33,234 bases of DNA. Source: Beijerinckiaceae bacterium (GTDB lineage Bacteria > Pseudomonadota > Alphaproteobacteria > Rhizobiales > Beijerinckiaceae). Below the pieces are notes generated by a model. It did no database searches. It had not been told where the DNA came from and saw only the letters and a program-made list of their open reading frames with translations. Position 1 is the stretch's first letter. Each line of letters starts with the position of its first letter. The DNA is taken from NCBI GenBank assembly GCA_947498445.1, contig CANMLK010000013.1:1-33234 (forward strand). Direction: 5' to 3'. Below, piece by piece: positions 1 through 8,219 of this stretch. The position numbers were made by a program, and so were the translations under genes.

Positions 1-345
1 CAATGGCGCGGCGGCCTCAGCATGGTGCGCGAGTACGAATTGCTTGAGGATGCGACGGTGGTGCGCCGCTACGACAAGAGCAAGCATCCGCCCAAGGGGC
101 TGGACGGCGGCGCGGAAGGATCAGGCGCCAAGTTCACGATCCGCCTCGGCACGCCCGAACAATACGACACGCCTTCATCAGGCCGGTTCGAGATGAAGAA
201 GGGCGACAAGTTCCGCTTGCAGACCGCAGGCGGCGGCGGACTTGGGGCTGCGAATGCGCGCGATGTAGACGCCGTGCAACGCGACATCGCGGAAGGCTAC
301 GTCACGGTTGACGCTGCAACGCGGGTTTATAATCAGAAGACCTGA
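1..345 (+). CDS. Hydantoinase B / oxoprolinase family protein, 3' end only
   Basis: This is the C-terminal 114 residues of a gene entering from the left edge; the frame is open from base 1, so the ATG at 22 is internal. The end of the protein resembles HyuB-type subunits (N-methylhydantoinase B, acetone carboxylase and 5-oxoprolinase relatives). The visible cues are RGGLSMVREYELL near the start, a glycine-rich QTAGGGGLGAANARD segment, and a closing stretch of the VQRDIAEGYVT type that precedes the C-terminus in this family. HyuB works with HyuA in ATP-dependent opening of hydantoin-like or oxoproline rings in the cytoplasm. The partner HyuA would lie outside the window, normally upstream. The substrate cannot be told from this fragment. 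Family assignment is fairly secure, specificity is not. Confidence 0.85.
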   Translation, partial: QWRGGLSMVREYELLEDATVVRRYDKSKHPPKGLDGGAEGSGAKFTIRLGTPEQYDTPSSGRFEMKKGDKFRLQTAGGGGLGAANARDVDAVQRDIAEGYVTVDAATRVYNQKT

Positions 346-363
346 ACAGGGGAGACGCTCGTC

Positions 364-474
364 ATGGCGGACCGGGCGGGGCTTTCGCTGCCGCTTTCCG
401 GCGCTGTGAAGGAAATGGTCAAGGAAGGCCGCCGCGTGAAGGCGACCAAACCGCCGGGCTGGACGAAGAAGTAG
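364..474 (+). CDS. Possible 36-residue basic small protein
   Basis: A short ORF begins 18 bases after the hydantoinase stop, on the same strand. The sequence AGGGGAG lies about 9 bases before its ATG, which is a good ribosome binding site. The product is rich in Lys and Arg (VKEGRRVKATK) and ends in GWTKK. It has no signal peptide, membrane segment or motif I recognise. It is too short for the ORF track. The good SD and tight spacing suggest co-translation with the hydantoinase. It could equally be a chance ORF in GC-rich DNA; comparison with other HyuB 3' regions would decide. Confidence 0.35.
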   Translation: MADRAGLSLPLSGAVKEMVKEGRRVKATKPPGWTKK

Positions 475-517
475 GGCTTCGCGCGGAGTCAGGTCTTGCA
501 ACTGACTCAGGACCGTC

Positions 518-539
518 GTGGTCGGCGAAGGCCGACCAC
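518..539. repeat. Palindromic hairpin element 1
   Basis: A perfect 9-bp inverted repeat, GTGGTCGGC / GCCGACCAC, with a GAAG loop. It lies in the gap between the hydantoinase and matB, which converge here. No T-run follows on either strand, so it is not a canonical intrinsic terminator. It resembles dispersed REP-like palindromes and pairs with the hairpin 40 bases on. Confidence 0.6.
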
Positions 540-578
540 CCACGACAGGCAAACGCTTCAGCCTGCGGCACTTCGTGG

Positions 579-600
579 ATGGTCTGCCTTCGCAGACCAT
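579..600. repeat. Palindromic hairpin element 2, flanked by CTTCGTGG direct repeats
   Basis: A perfect 9-bp inverted repeat, ATGGTCTGC / GCAGACCAT, with a CTTC loop, which is the reverse complement of the loop of element 1. Copies of CTTCGTGG sit on both sides (571-578 and 605-612). The layout fits a REP-like or miniature palindromic element in a convergent intergenic region. A third, weaker inverted structure (GGCCC ... GGGCC around TGACA-CGAA-TGTCA, about 620-650) lies next to the matB 3' end and may help end transcription. Confidence 0.6.
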
Positions 601-652
601 GACGCTTCGTGGCGTGGAAAATGGCCCCGGCATGACACGAATGTCAGGGCCT

Positions 653-2173
653 CTACTTCTTATAAAGCTCCCCATACGTCTTGCGCAATTCGGCCTTCTG
701 CACTTTGCCCATCGTGTTGCGCGGCAGTTCGTTCACGAAGATCACGCGCTTGGGCAATTTGAATTTCGCAAGGCGTACTTCCAATGCGCTGATGATCTGT
801 TTTTCATCCAGCGCTGCGTCTTTCTTCAACACGACCACCGCCGTAACGCCCTCGCCAAAATCCGCATGCGGCACGCCGACAACTGCGCTCTCAAACACGC
901 CGGGCAATTCGTCGATTTCTGTCTCCACCTCAATGGGGTAAACATTGAAGCCGCCGGTGATGACGAGATCCTTGTCGCGCCCGACGATGGAGACATAGCC
1001 GCGCTCGTCGATCTTGCCGAGATCGCCGGTGATGAAGAAACCATCCTTGCGAAATTCCGACGCGGTCTTTTCCGGCATCTGCCAATAGCCCTTGAAGACG
1101 TTCGGCCCCTTCACCTCGATCATGCCGATCTCGCCGCGCGGCAGTTCTTGCGCCGTTTCGGGATTGGTGATGCGCACGGACACGCCCGGCAGCGGGAAGC
1201 CCACGGCGCCGGGTACGCGATCCCCGTCGTAGGGGTTCGACGTGTTCATGTTCGTTTCGGTCATGCCGTAGCGTTCGAGAATCGAATGGCCCGTGCGCGC
1301 GGTCCATTCGCGGTGCGTCTCGGCCAGCAGCGGCGCCGAGCCCGAGATGAACAGGCGCATCGTCTTGGTCGCCTCTTTCGTCAGGCCCGGATGCGCCAGC
1401 AGGCGTGTGTAGAACGTCGGCACCCCCATCATCACGGTCGCGCCGCGACCCATCAATTGCAGCATGAGATCGGGATCGAGCTTGGGCAAAAAGAACATCG
1501 AGCCGCCCGATAGCAGCAGCGTGTTCATCGCCACGAACAATCCGTGCGTGTGATAGATCGGCAGCGCGTGGATCAGCACATCGTTCGATGTGAAGCGCCA
1601 GTAATCCACCAGCGTCAGCGCGTTTGACGCGAGATTGCCATGCGACAGCATCGCGCCCTTCGAGCGGCCGGTCGTGCCGGATGTGTAGAGAATTGCGGCG
1701 AGATCGTCGGCGCCGCGCTCCACATCGACGCACTCGGCGCTCATGGCCCGCGCGTCCTCGATCAGCGAACCGTCCTCGCGCACGCCCAGCGTTTCCACAT
1801 GCGTCACGCCGACCTTCGAGGCGACAGGCGTTAGTTTCTCGCGGCTGGCGGGATCGCACACAAACACGCGCGGCGTGGCGTCGCCCAGAAAGTATTCGAT
1901 CTCCGCGGGTGTGTAGGCCGTGTTGAGCGGCAGAAACACGGCGCCCGCGCGCAGGCACGCCAGATACAGCATCACAGCGTCGGCGGACTTTTCTACCTGC
2001 ACCGCGACGCGGTCGCCGGGCTCTACGCCCCGCGCGCGCAAAAAATTGGCGATGCGCGCCGAGCCGGCGTGCAGATCCCCATAGCTGATCTTGCGGCCTT
2101 CCGGCGTCTCGATGAAGATTTTCTGGGGCGAGGGCGCGCGGCGCGCGATCAGGTCATAAAGGTAGGCGGGCAT
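653..2173 (-). CDS. matB: Malonyl-CoA synthetase (AMP-forming acyl-CoA ligase)
   Basis: Cytoplasmic enzyme that activates malonate with ATP and CoA to malonyl-CoA. The 506-residue length and full set of adenylate-forming motifs fit: P-loop YTSGTTGRSKG at about 163-173, the A5 motif ERYGMTETNMN at about 300-310, ITGDLGK at 381-387, GGFNVYPIE at 407-415, and the catalytic lysine in PRNTMGK at 490. The TETNMNTSNPYDG stretch and the matA neighbour point to MatB rather than a general long-chain ligase. The start has a GGGGGAGC ribosome binding site directly upstream. It lies 43 bases downstream of matA on the same strand, so the two are probably one operon. No MatR regulator or MatC transporter is next to them, unlike the classical rhizobial mat operon. 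Confidence 0.93.
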   Translation of the reverse strand: MPAYLYDLIARRAPSPQKIFIETPEGRKISYGDLHAGSARIANFLRARGVEPGDRVAVQVEKSADAVMLYLACLRAGAVFLPLNTAYTPAEIEYFLGDATPRVFVCDPASREKLTPVASKVGVTHVETLGVREDGSLIEDARAMSAECVDVERGADDLAAILYTSGTTGRSKGAMLSHGNLASNALTLVDYWRFTSNDVLIHALPIYHTHGLFVAMNTLLLSGGSMFFLPKLDPDLMLQLMGRGATVMMGVPTFYTRLLAHPGLTKEATKTMRLFISGSAPLLAETHREWTARTGHSILERYGMTETNMNTSNPYDGDRVPGAVGFPLPGVSVRITNPETAQELPRGEIGMIEVKGPNVFKGYWQMPEKTASEFRKDGFFITGDLGKIDERGYVSIVGRDKDLVITGGFNVYPIEVETEIDELPGVFESAVVGVPHADFGEGVTAVVVLKKDAALDEKQIISALEVRLAKFKLPKRVIFVNELPRNTMGKVQKAELRKTYGELYKK

Positions 2174-2216
2174 GCTCCCCCGGTCTTTCTTGTCGATGTG
2201 CTACGCGCGCTGGCGA

Positions 2217-3575
2217 TCAGGCCTTGGCGCCGTTGGCGGGCGCAAGGCGCGGTCGCGCGCCGCCCTTCAATAATCTGCGAACGGCGCCCGAGGCAACGAC
2301 TTCGCCGGTATTGGCGAACGCCTCGTGGTTTCGCTCGATCTGGTCGAGATCATAGAGGTAATTGACCATCAGCCCGGCGCTTTCAGCAAGGCCCTTGGGC
2401 GACGTGTCGCCCAGCCAGTCGATGCGCTCAAGCCGCGCGCCGTTGCCCAGATGAAAACGGGCGACGGGATCAATCGGCCTGTTGCCGGGCGTGCGCGCCT
2501 CCAGAAAATAATACGCCGCCAGCGGCTCCAGCAGCGCCTTTGCGCGCGCGGTGAAGTCCTCGTCCTGCGGCCAGAGCGGATCGTCCAGCCCATCAAGGGC
2601 CGTTCGGTCAACGTCTGGCAGCAGTTGCGCATTGTCCCGCAGCCATTTCATAAAGCCGGGCACAGGCGACAGCGTCACAAACGTCGAGACGCCCGGCAAT
2701 TCGCGCCGCAATTCCTCCACCACCTGCTTGATGAGGAAATTGCCGAATGAAACCCCGGCAAGCCCCTGCTGGCAGTTTGAGATGGAATAGAACGCGGCGG
2801 TGGTCGCCTTGGCGAGCGCAGTGGGCGTGCGTTCCTCGGCCAGCAATGGCTGCACGGCGCCGGGAATGTCGGCGGACAGCGCGACTTCTACGAAAATCAG
2901 CGGTTCATCCACCAGTGCGGGATGAAAGAAGGCGTAGCAACGTCGGTCGGGCGGATCGATCCGCCGGCGCAAATCGTCCCAGTCGTGGATCTGATGCACG
3001 GCCTCATAGCGGATGATTTTTTCAAGCACCACGGCTGGCGATGACCAGTCAATGCGCCGCAGCACGAGGAATCCCCGGTTGAACCACGAGTTCAGCAGAT
3101 GCACGAAATCGCGATCCACGATCTTGAGGGCGGGATTGGCGCGCAGCAGTTTCAGCAGGTCCTCGCGCATGTCCACCAGCGCGGCCGTGCCGCCGGGGGC
3201 CCTGTTGAGGCGGCGAAAAACTTCCTGCCGCCGCGGCTCGGACGCATAGTGGATGGCGGCGCTTCGCTCGTCGCTCGGTTCTTTCGCCCACGCCTCGACG
3301 GCTTGGCCGAGTTTTGCGGGGTCGGGTCCAAACTGATCCGCCAACGCGCTGAAGAAAGCGAGTTTTCCGGCCTGATCCAGCGCCGCGTAATCCTGCAGAA
3401 GCTTGCGCGCAAGCGCTGTGCCCGACGCCTCGCCTCGCCCTGAAAGCAGCGCTTCGCACAATTGCGCCGCGCCACCCGAGCGCCGCGCCGCCTCGTCGCC
3501 AGCGGGCAGGCCGAGAAGATTGCGGCCCCGGTCGGCGATTGAAGTGAGAAGCTCGGAAAAGAATGCGCCGTTCAT
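2217..3575 (-). CDS. matA: Malonyl-CoA decarboxylase
   Basis: Converts malonyl-CoA to acetyl-CoA and CO2. With MatB it forms a two-step route for using malonate, or lowers malonyl-CoA. The family is recognisable from FYSISNCQQGLAGVSFGNFLIKQ in the middle, FVTLSPVPGF, and the C-terminal RFHLGNGARLERIDWLGD followed by MVNYLYDL and NHEAF; these carry the conserved Ser/His region of the GNAT-like catalytic domain. An N-terminal helical domain precedes it. The ORF track starts at a GTG at 3608, but the ATG at 3575 has an AGGA seven bases upstream and gives a 452-residue protein, so I chose that. First gene of matAB, divergent from the LOG gene across about 105 bases. Family assignment is strong; which GTG/ATG is used is less sure. 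Confidence 0.92.
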   Translation of the reverse strand: MNGAFFSELLTSIADRGRNLLGLPAGDEAARRSGGAAQLCEALLSGRGEASGTALARKLLQDYAALDQAGKLAFFSALADQFGPDPAKLGQAVEAWAKEPSDERSAAIHYASEPRRQEVFRRLNRAPGGTAALVDMREDLLKLLRANPALKIVDRDFVHLLNSWFNRGFLVLRRIDWSSPAVVLEKIIRYEAVHQIHDWDDLRRRIDPPDRRCYAFFHPALVDEPLIFVEVALSADIPGAVQPLLAEERTPTALAKATTAAFYSISNCQQGLAGVSFGNFLIKQVVEELRRELPGVSTFVTLSPVPGFMKWLRDNAQLLPDVDRTALDGLDDPLWPQDEDFTARAKALLEPLAAYYFLEARTPGNRPIDPVARFHLGNGARLERIDWLGDTSPKGLAESAGLMVNYLYDLDQIERNHEAFANTGEVVASGAVRRLLKGGARPRLAPANGAKA

Positions 3576-3680
3576 TTGGCCGTCCTGCCGAAGACCACGC
3601 GCCTTCACTCATCAATGTAGCGTTGCGCCTTCGCCTTCGCCAGATATTGCCGCCGCCCGCCGCCCTGATAAGAGTGGCGC

Positions 3681-4469
3681 ATGACCCATGAACCCGACGA
3701 TATCGCCGCTCTCAAGGCGCGCCTCGACTCCCCCTCCTACCGTCTCGCTGCGCTCGATCAGGACTTCCTTCTGTCCGATTCCATGCGCGGAATGCGTTTT
3801 CTGCTCGAATACGCCAAGGCTGAGGAAGCGCTCCGCGCCTGGTCGGTGCGCTCCACCGTCGTCGTTTTCGGCAGCGCCCGCGTTCGCGCCGACGGGCCGG
3901 GCCGGCAGGCGTATTGGTATGAACAGGCCCGCACATTCGGGCGCATCTGCTCGCAACAGGGGGGCGCGCTCGACGGCCATGGCGGCGTGGAGCGCGACAA
4001 CGTCATCGCGACCGGCGGTGGGCCGGGCGCCATGGAAGCCGCCAATCGCGGCGCGTGCGACGCAGGCGCGCCGAGCATTGGCTTCAATATCGTCCTGCCG
4101 CACGAGCAGATGCCCAACGCCTATTCGACGCCTGCGCTGACGTTCCGCTTCCATTATTTCGCGATGCGCAAAATGCACCTCGCCATGCGGGCGAAAGCGC
4201 TCGTGGTCTTTCCCGGCGGCTTTGGCACGATGGACGAATTGTTCGAGCTTCTGACCCTCACTCAAACTGGCAAAGCGCCGCGCGTCCCCGTCATCCTTTT
4301 CGACAAAAAATACTGGACCGAGGTGATCAACTTCAACGCGTTCGTCGAGCACGGCATGATTGATCCGGCCGACGTCGAACTCTTCTCGTTCGCCGATACG
4401 GCGGAGGAGGCGTGGGATCATCTGGTGAAGCGCGGCCTGCTCACGCTCTACGAGCCCAAGATCACTTGA
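3681..4469 (+). CDS. LOG family protein (TIGR00730-type nucleotide phosphoribohydrolase)
   Basis: A Rossmann-like cytoplasmic protein of 262 residues. It carries the two diagnostic LOG motifs: GGGPGAMEAANRGA at about 112-125 and PGGFGTMDE at 178-186, the latter being the PGGxGTxxE active-site signature. Characterised relatives remove ribose 5-phosphate from cytokinin riboside or other nucleoside monophosphates; many were mis-named lysine decarboxylases. It has an N-terminal extension of about 55 residues before the first strand, as in the longer bacterial LOG group. Start: AAGAG lies about 6-10 bases before the ATG. Monocistronic, divergent from matAB and convergent with pnp. Family is firm; the natural nucleotide substrate is not known from sequence. 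Confidence 0.88.
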   Translation: MTHEPDDIAALKARLDSPSYRLAALDQDFLLSDSMRGMRFLLEYAKAEEALRAWSVRSTVVVFGSARVRADGPGRQAYWYEQARTFGRICSQQGGALDGHGGVERDNVIATGGGPGAMEAANRGACDAGAPSIGFNIVLPHEQMPNAYSTPALTFRFHYFAMRKMHLAMRAKALVVFPGGFGTMDELFELLTLTQTGKAPRVPVILFDKKYWTEVINFNAFVEHGMIDPADVELFSFADTAEEAWDHLVKRGLLTLYEPKIT

Positions 4470-4496
4470 AGTCTTCGCCTGAAATGACCTGAAACG

Positions 4497-4527
4497 AAAA
4501 AAGCCCCGCAGCAATGTGCGGGGCTTT
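4497..4527 (-). terminator. Intrinsic terminator after pnp
   Basis: An 11-bp perfect stem, AAAGCCCCGCA / TGCGGGGCTTT, with a 6-base loop. Read on the minus strand it is followed by six T residues, about 25 bases past the pnp stop. On the plus strand it has only TTTCTG, so it may work weakly for the LOG gene as well. Confidence 0.9.
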
Positions 4528-4552
4528 CTGAATTGTGTCTGGAACAAACCGC

Positions 4553-6712
4553 TTAGACGGCGGGCTGTTCGCCTTCGCCAGCGGCCTTGCGCTCAGCCTT
4601 TTCCTTGGCTTCGAGATCTTCGCCAGTGGCCTGATCCACAACGCGCATCGACAGGCGGACCTTGCCGCGATCATCGAAGCCGAGCAGCTTCACTTTCACC
4701 TTGTCGCCTTCCTTCACCACGTCGGTGGTCTTGTTCACGCGCTCTTTTGAGAGCTGCGAGATGTGAACAAGGCCGTCCTTCGAGCCGAAGAAGTTGACGA
4801 ACGCGCCGAAGTCCATCGTCTTCACGACGGTGCCTTCGTAGATCATGCCGATTTCCGCTTCCTGCGTGATCGACTTGATCCAGTTGATCGCGGCCTTGAT
4901 CGAATTGCCGTCCGAAGAGGCGATCTTCACAGTGCCGTCGTCGTCGATGTTGATCTTGGCGCCCGTCTTTTCCACGATCTCGCGGATCACCTTGCCGCCG
5001 GTGCCGATCACTTCACGGATCTTGTCGGTCGGAATCTTGATCTGCTCGATGCGCGGCGCAAACTCGCCGAGTTCTTCGCGGGCGCTGTTCAGCGCCTTCG
5101 ACATCTCGTTGAGGATGTGCAGACGCCCGTCCTTGGCCTGGCCAAGCGCGACGCCCATGATCTCTTCGGTGATGCCGGCGATCTTGATGTCCATCTGCAG
5201 GGATGTGACGCCGTTCTCGGTGCCAGCCACCTTGAAGTCCATGTCGCCCAGATGATCCTCATCGCCAAGAATGTCGGAGAGCACCGCATAGCGCGCGCCT
5301 TCCAGGATCAGGCCCATCGCGATGCCTGCGGTCGGCCGCTTCAGCGGCACGCCCGCGTCCATCAGCGCCAGAGAGGCGCCGCAGACTGTGGCCATGGAGG
5401 AAGACCCGTTCGACTCGGTGATCTCCGACACGATGCGGATTGTGTAGGGGAACTCGGCCGACGTCGGCAACATCGGGCGAACAGCGCGCCAGGCGAGCTT
5501 TCCGTGGCCGATTTCGCGACGACCGGGCGAACCCATGCGGCCGGTCTCGCCGACGCTGTAGGGAGGGAAGTTGTAGTGCAGCATGAAGCGCTCGCGATAC
5601 GAGCCTTCAAGCGAATCGACGAACTGCTCGTCTTCGCCGGTGCCCAGCGTCGCAACGACCAGCGCCTGCGTCTCGCCACGCGTGAACAGCGCGGAGCCGT
5701 GGGTGCGGGGCAGAACGCCAACCTGCGAGAGGATCGGGCGCACGGTGCGCACGTCGCGGCCGTCGATGCGGATGCCGGTGTCGAGGATGTTACCACGCAC
5801 GACCTTCGCCTGCAGGTCGTGGAAGGCTTCGCCAACCTTCTGCTTGTCGAACTTCGGCGCGTCAGAGCTGCACAATGCGGCCATCACCTTCGCCTTCACG
5901 GCGTCGACGGCGGCGTAGCGCACCTGCTTGACGGTGTTCTTGTAGGCTTCGCGAAGCCCGGCTTCCGCAACCTCGGAAACGGCCGTCTCGACCGCCGACT
6001 TGTCGGGCATGACGAGATCGCGCGGCTCCTTGGCGGCCTTCTCGGCCAGGCGAATGATGGCGTCGATCACCGGCTGGAAGCCGCGATGACCAGTCATCAC
6101 CGCTTCGAGCATGGTCTCTTCCGATAGCTCCTGCGCTTCCGATTCCACCATCAGGACGGCGTCCTGCGTGCCAGCGACCACGAGGTCGAGTTGCGACTCC
6201 TTCATCTCGTCGATGGTCGGGTTGAGCTTCAGCTCGCCCTTGATGAAGCCGACGCGCGCCGCGCCAACCGGACCCATGAACGGGATGCCTGAAATCGTCA
6301 GCGCCGCAGAGGCGGCGACCAGCGCGAGAATGTCCGGGTCGGTCTCGAGATCATGGCTCAGAACCGTCACGATGACTTGCGTCTCATGACGATAGCCTTC
6401 GGGGAAGAGCGGGCGGATCGGGCGGTCGATGAGGCGGGAGACAAGCGTCTCCTTCTCGCTCGGGCGACCTTCGCGCTTGAAATAGCCGCCGGGGATGCGG
6501 CCTGCCGCGAACGTCTTTTCCTGGTAGTTGACGGTCAACGGGAAGAAGTCGATGCCGACCTTCGGGGCCTTGGCGGAGACGACGGTGGCCAGAACGCTGG
6601 TCTCGCCCCATGAGGCGTAGACGGCGCCGTCGGCCTGACGGGCGATGCGACCGGTTTCGAGTACGAGCTTGCGCCCGGCCCATTCAAGCTGTTCACGATG
6701 AATCTCAAACAT
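4553..6712 (-). CDS. pnp: Polynucleotide phosphorylase
   Basis: Phosphorolytic 3'-5' exoribonuclease of RNA turnover and the degradosome, also able to polymerise NDPs. 719 residues, the usual length. Domains in order: first RNase PH-like domain ([13 protein letters not shown] from the N-terminus), helical linker, second RNase PH-like core ([20 protein letters not shown] and the phosphate-binding [11 protein letters not shown] region), KH domain ([11 protein letters not shown] with [10 protein letters not shown]), and C-terminal S1 domain ([15 protein letters not shown] ... GLVHISQLS). The track extends to 6781, but the family start MFEIHREQL is the ATG at 6712. Downstream of rpsO, as in most proteobacteria; the 211-base leader between them holds hairpins likely used in autoregulation. 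Confidence 0.98.
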   Translation of the reverse strand: MFEIHREQLEWAGRKLVLETGRIARQADGAVYASWGETSVLATVVSAKAPKVGIDFFPLTVNYQEKTFAAGRIPGGYFKREGRPSEKETLVSRLIDRPIRPLFPEGYRHETQVIVTVLSHDLETDPDILALVAASAALTISGIPFMGPVGAARVGFIKGELKLNPTIDEMKESQLDLVVAGTQDAVLMVESEAQELSEETMLEAVMTGHRGFQPVIDAIIRLAEKAAKEPRDLVMPDKSAVETAVSEVAEAGLREAYKNTVKQVRYAAVDAVKAKVMAALCSSDAPKFDKQKVGEAFHDLQAKVVRGNILDTGIRIDGRDVRTVRPILSQVGVLPRTHGSALFTRGETQALVVATLGTGEDEQFVDSLEGSYRERFMLHYNFPPYSVGETGRMGSPGRREIGHGKLAWRAVRPMLPTSAEFPYTIRIVSEITESNGSSSMATVCGASLALMDAGVPLKRPTAGIAMGLILEGARYAVLSDILGDEDHLGDMDFKVAGTENGVTSLQMDIKIAGITEEIMGVALGQAKDGRLHILNEMSKALNSAREELGEFAPRIEQIKIPTDKIREVIGTGGKVIREIVEKTGAKINIDDDGTVKIASSDGNSIKAAINWIKSITQEAEIGMIYEGTVVKTMDFGAFVNFFGSKDGLVHISQLSKERVNKTTDVVKEGDKVKVKLLGFDDRGKVRLSMRVVDQATGEDLEAKEKAERKAAGEGEQPAV

Positions 6713-6791
6713 GCGGATTGTCTCTTGTGGCTTGCGGAAAGGCTGCGGCCATGAGCAAGACTGCGAGACGCTGAAGGGCATGGCCCTGTCT

Positions 6792-6826
6792 GGTCAGCGT
6801 CCGGCGATCCTGCCGATGGCTGGACC
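6792..6826 (-). promoter_or_regulatory. Imperfect stem-loop in the pnp leader
   Basis: On the minus strand GGTCcAGC pairs with GCTGACC (one bulged base) around an inner CGGC/GCCG stem. It lies about 80 bases upstream of the pnp ATG in the rpsO-pnp intercistronic RNA. In enterobacteria a comparable stem is cut by RNase III and used by PNPase to repress itself; that this one works the same way is inference. Confidence 0.35.
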
Positions 6827-6894
6827 TTCCAGATGAATGACGGCCCCATGCCGCCATTCTGTAACGCCGCGCCGTTCTGGCGGGGCGGGGTGGA

Positions 6895-6913
6895 CGCCGG
6901 CGAAAGGCCGGCG
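6895..6913 (-). promoter_or_regulatory. GC-rich hairpin just after rpsO
   Basis: A 7-bp perfect stem, CGCCGGC / GCCGGCG, with a 5-base GAAAG loop, 10 bases past the rpsO stop. No T-run follows, so complete termination is unlikely. It may be a partial terminator or processing site that sets the rpsO:pnp ratio. Its CCGGC-GAAAG-GCCGG form also resembles the palindromic elements at 518-600. Confidence 0.45.
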
Positions 6914-6923
6914 CCCCGATTTC

Positions 6924-7193
6924 TTAGCGGCGGATGCCGAGTCGCTCGATTAGCGTGCGATAACGCTGCTCGTCCTGGCGCTTCACGTAGTCGAGAAGCT
7001 GACGGCGCTGGGAGACCATCTTGAGAAGGCCGCGACGGGAATGGTTGTCCTTCACGTGGCTTTTGAAATGGTCGGTGAGGTTGGTGATGCGTTCCGTGAG
7101 GATCGCGACCTGCACTTCTGGCGAACCCGTGTCGCCGCTCTTCGTGGCGTATTCTTGCAGAAGCGCCTGCTTGCGCTCGGGAGTAATCGACAT
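6924..7193 (-). CDS. rpsO: Small ribosomal subunit protein uS15
   Basis: Protein of the 30S subunit that binds 16S rRNA at the central three-way junction and forms bridge B4. 89 residues, the standard length, with family sequences [11 protein letters not shown] at the N-terminus, [17 protein letters not shown], [12 protein letters not shown] (seen here as [12 protein letters not shown]), and the C-terminal [11 protein letters not shown]. The SD AAGGA lies 9 bases before the ATG. Cotranscribed with pnp downstream. truB, often found upstream, is absent; the next gene is divergent. Confidence 0.99.
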   Translation of the reverse strand: MSITPERKQALLQEYATKSGDTGSPEVQVAILTERITNLTDHFKSHVKDNHSRRGLLKMVSQRRQLLDYVKRQDEQRYRTLIERLGIRR

Positions 7194-7496
7194 CGGGGCA
7201 TCCTTTCAAACTGGGGGATGAAGCGCGCCATCGTCAGATGGCCGCCGTCCGCTGATGGGCCGGGCCGGGATGTCGTCCAGCGCGGTCGCAACAGGCGGGG
7301 CGCCCGGGCTGAATGCACGGACGTTGGCGGCGCTTATACACTACGGGGGCGGAAAATCCAGCGCTCGCGCTCTAAACGAGTTACGTCCCCCCCAGACGAC
7401 AGCGCCGCGAGACTGGCGTCACCGGGCGGGGCGGTCCACCATCGGGCGGGTGAGCCGCAAATTTGAGACAAGCATGGAACAAGGAGCAAGGCCGCC
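7194..7496. other. Divergent intergenic region, rpsO / glycosyltransferase
   Basis: About 300 bases without a convincing gene. The ORFs here are Arg/Pro-rich and mutually overlapping. It should hold the rpsO-pnp promoter and, on plus, the promoter of the glycosyltransferase pair. One plausible minus-strand promoter is listed separately; I see no clear plus-strand promoter. Confidence 0.6.
7333..7360 (-). promoter_or_regulatory. Candidate promoter of rpsO-pnp
   Basis: On the minus strand TGGATT, a 16-base spacer, then TATAAG, placed about 140 bases before the rpsO ATG. The -10 is good and the -35 is weak, so this is a guess from pattern only. Confidence 0.3.
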
Positions 7497-8219
7497 GTGG
7501 ACGCGCGCGACCTGTCATTGAGCATCGTGGTCCCCGTTCTCAACGAAGCCGCGGGCGTCGAGGAGCGGCTGCTGGCGCTCGCCCCTTTGCGTCAGCGGGG
7601 GGCGGAGGTGGTCGTCGTGGACGGCGGCAGCGTGGATTTAACGACCGCGCTCGCGCAGGGTCATTGCGACCGACTTCTGGTTGCGCCACGCGGGCGGGCG
7701 CCCCAGATGAATGCGGGCGCGGCCGCCGCGCGGGGCGATGTGCTCCTGTTTCTGCACGCCGATACGCATCTGCCCGATGGTGCGCTGGGCGAAATCCAGC
7801 ACGGATTTGCCGCGACGGGGCGCGTCTGGGGACGGTTTGACGTGGCGATCGAAGGCCAATCCCGCCTGCTGCCGCTCGTCGCCGCAATGATGAACCTGCG
7901 CTCGCGCCTCACGGGCGTGGCGACGGGCGATCAGGCGATGTTCGTGCGCAGGGCCGCGTTCGATCAGGCGGGGGGATTTCCCTCCATTGCGCTGATGGAG
8001 GACATCGCTCTGTCGCGCGCGCTCAAACGCCAGTCGCCGCCGGTCTGCTTGCGCGCAAAAGTCCGCACGGCGGGGCGCCGGTGGGACGAGCGGGGCGCGC
8101 TGCGTACAATCTTGCTCATGTGGCGGCTTCGGCTGGCGTATTATCTGGGGGCCGATCCCGCGCGCCTCGCGGTCCGCTACGGCTACCGGTCAGCGCCGCA
8201 AAAGTCTGAGGCCCCATGA
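7497..8219 (+). CDS. Family 2 glycosyltransferase, TIGR04283-like
   Basis: A GT-A fold glycosyltransferase of 240 residues. Visible motifs are SIVVPVLNEA at the N-terminus, VVVDGGSVD, the metal-binding-type LHADTHLP, TGDQAMFVRR and the acidic MEDIALSRAL near the end of the catalytic domain. This set is typical of the group annotated as arsenosugar biosynthesis glycosyltransferase (TIGR04283), although that name rests on gene context in other organisms. The start is a GTG, supported by AAGGAG ten bases upstream. The stop overlaps the ATG of the next gene (ATGA), so the two are translationally coupled. No arsM or arsS lies near, so an arsenic role here is not supported. The acceptor and sugar donor are unknown. 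Confidence 0.8.
   Translation: MDARDLSLSIVVPVLNEAAGVEERLLALAPLRQRGAEVVVVDGGSVDLTTALAQGHCDRLLVAPRGRAPQMNAGAAAARGDVLLFLHADTHLPDGALGEIQHGFAATGRVWGRFDVAIEGQSRLLPLVAAMMNLRSRLTGVATGDQAMFVRRAAFDQAGGFPSIALMEDIALSRALKRQSPPVCLRAKVRTAGRRWDERGALRTILLMWRLRLAYYLGADPARLAVRYGYRSAPQKSEAP

Noticed and set aside
518-1513. 331-residue plus-strand ORF
   Set aside because: Mostly antisense to matB, starts in a hairpin and has no plausible motif.
3612-4547. 311-residue minus-strand ORF
   Set aside because: Antisense to the LOG gene and runs through the pnp terminator; shadow.
4763-6127. 454-residue plus-strand ORF
   Set aside because: Lies wholly antisense to pnp, is rich in Arg, His and Asp, and has no domain; a GC-rich shadow.
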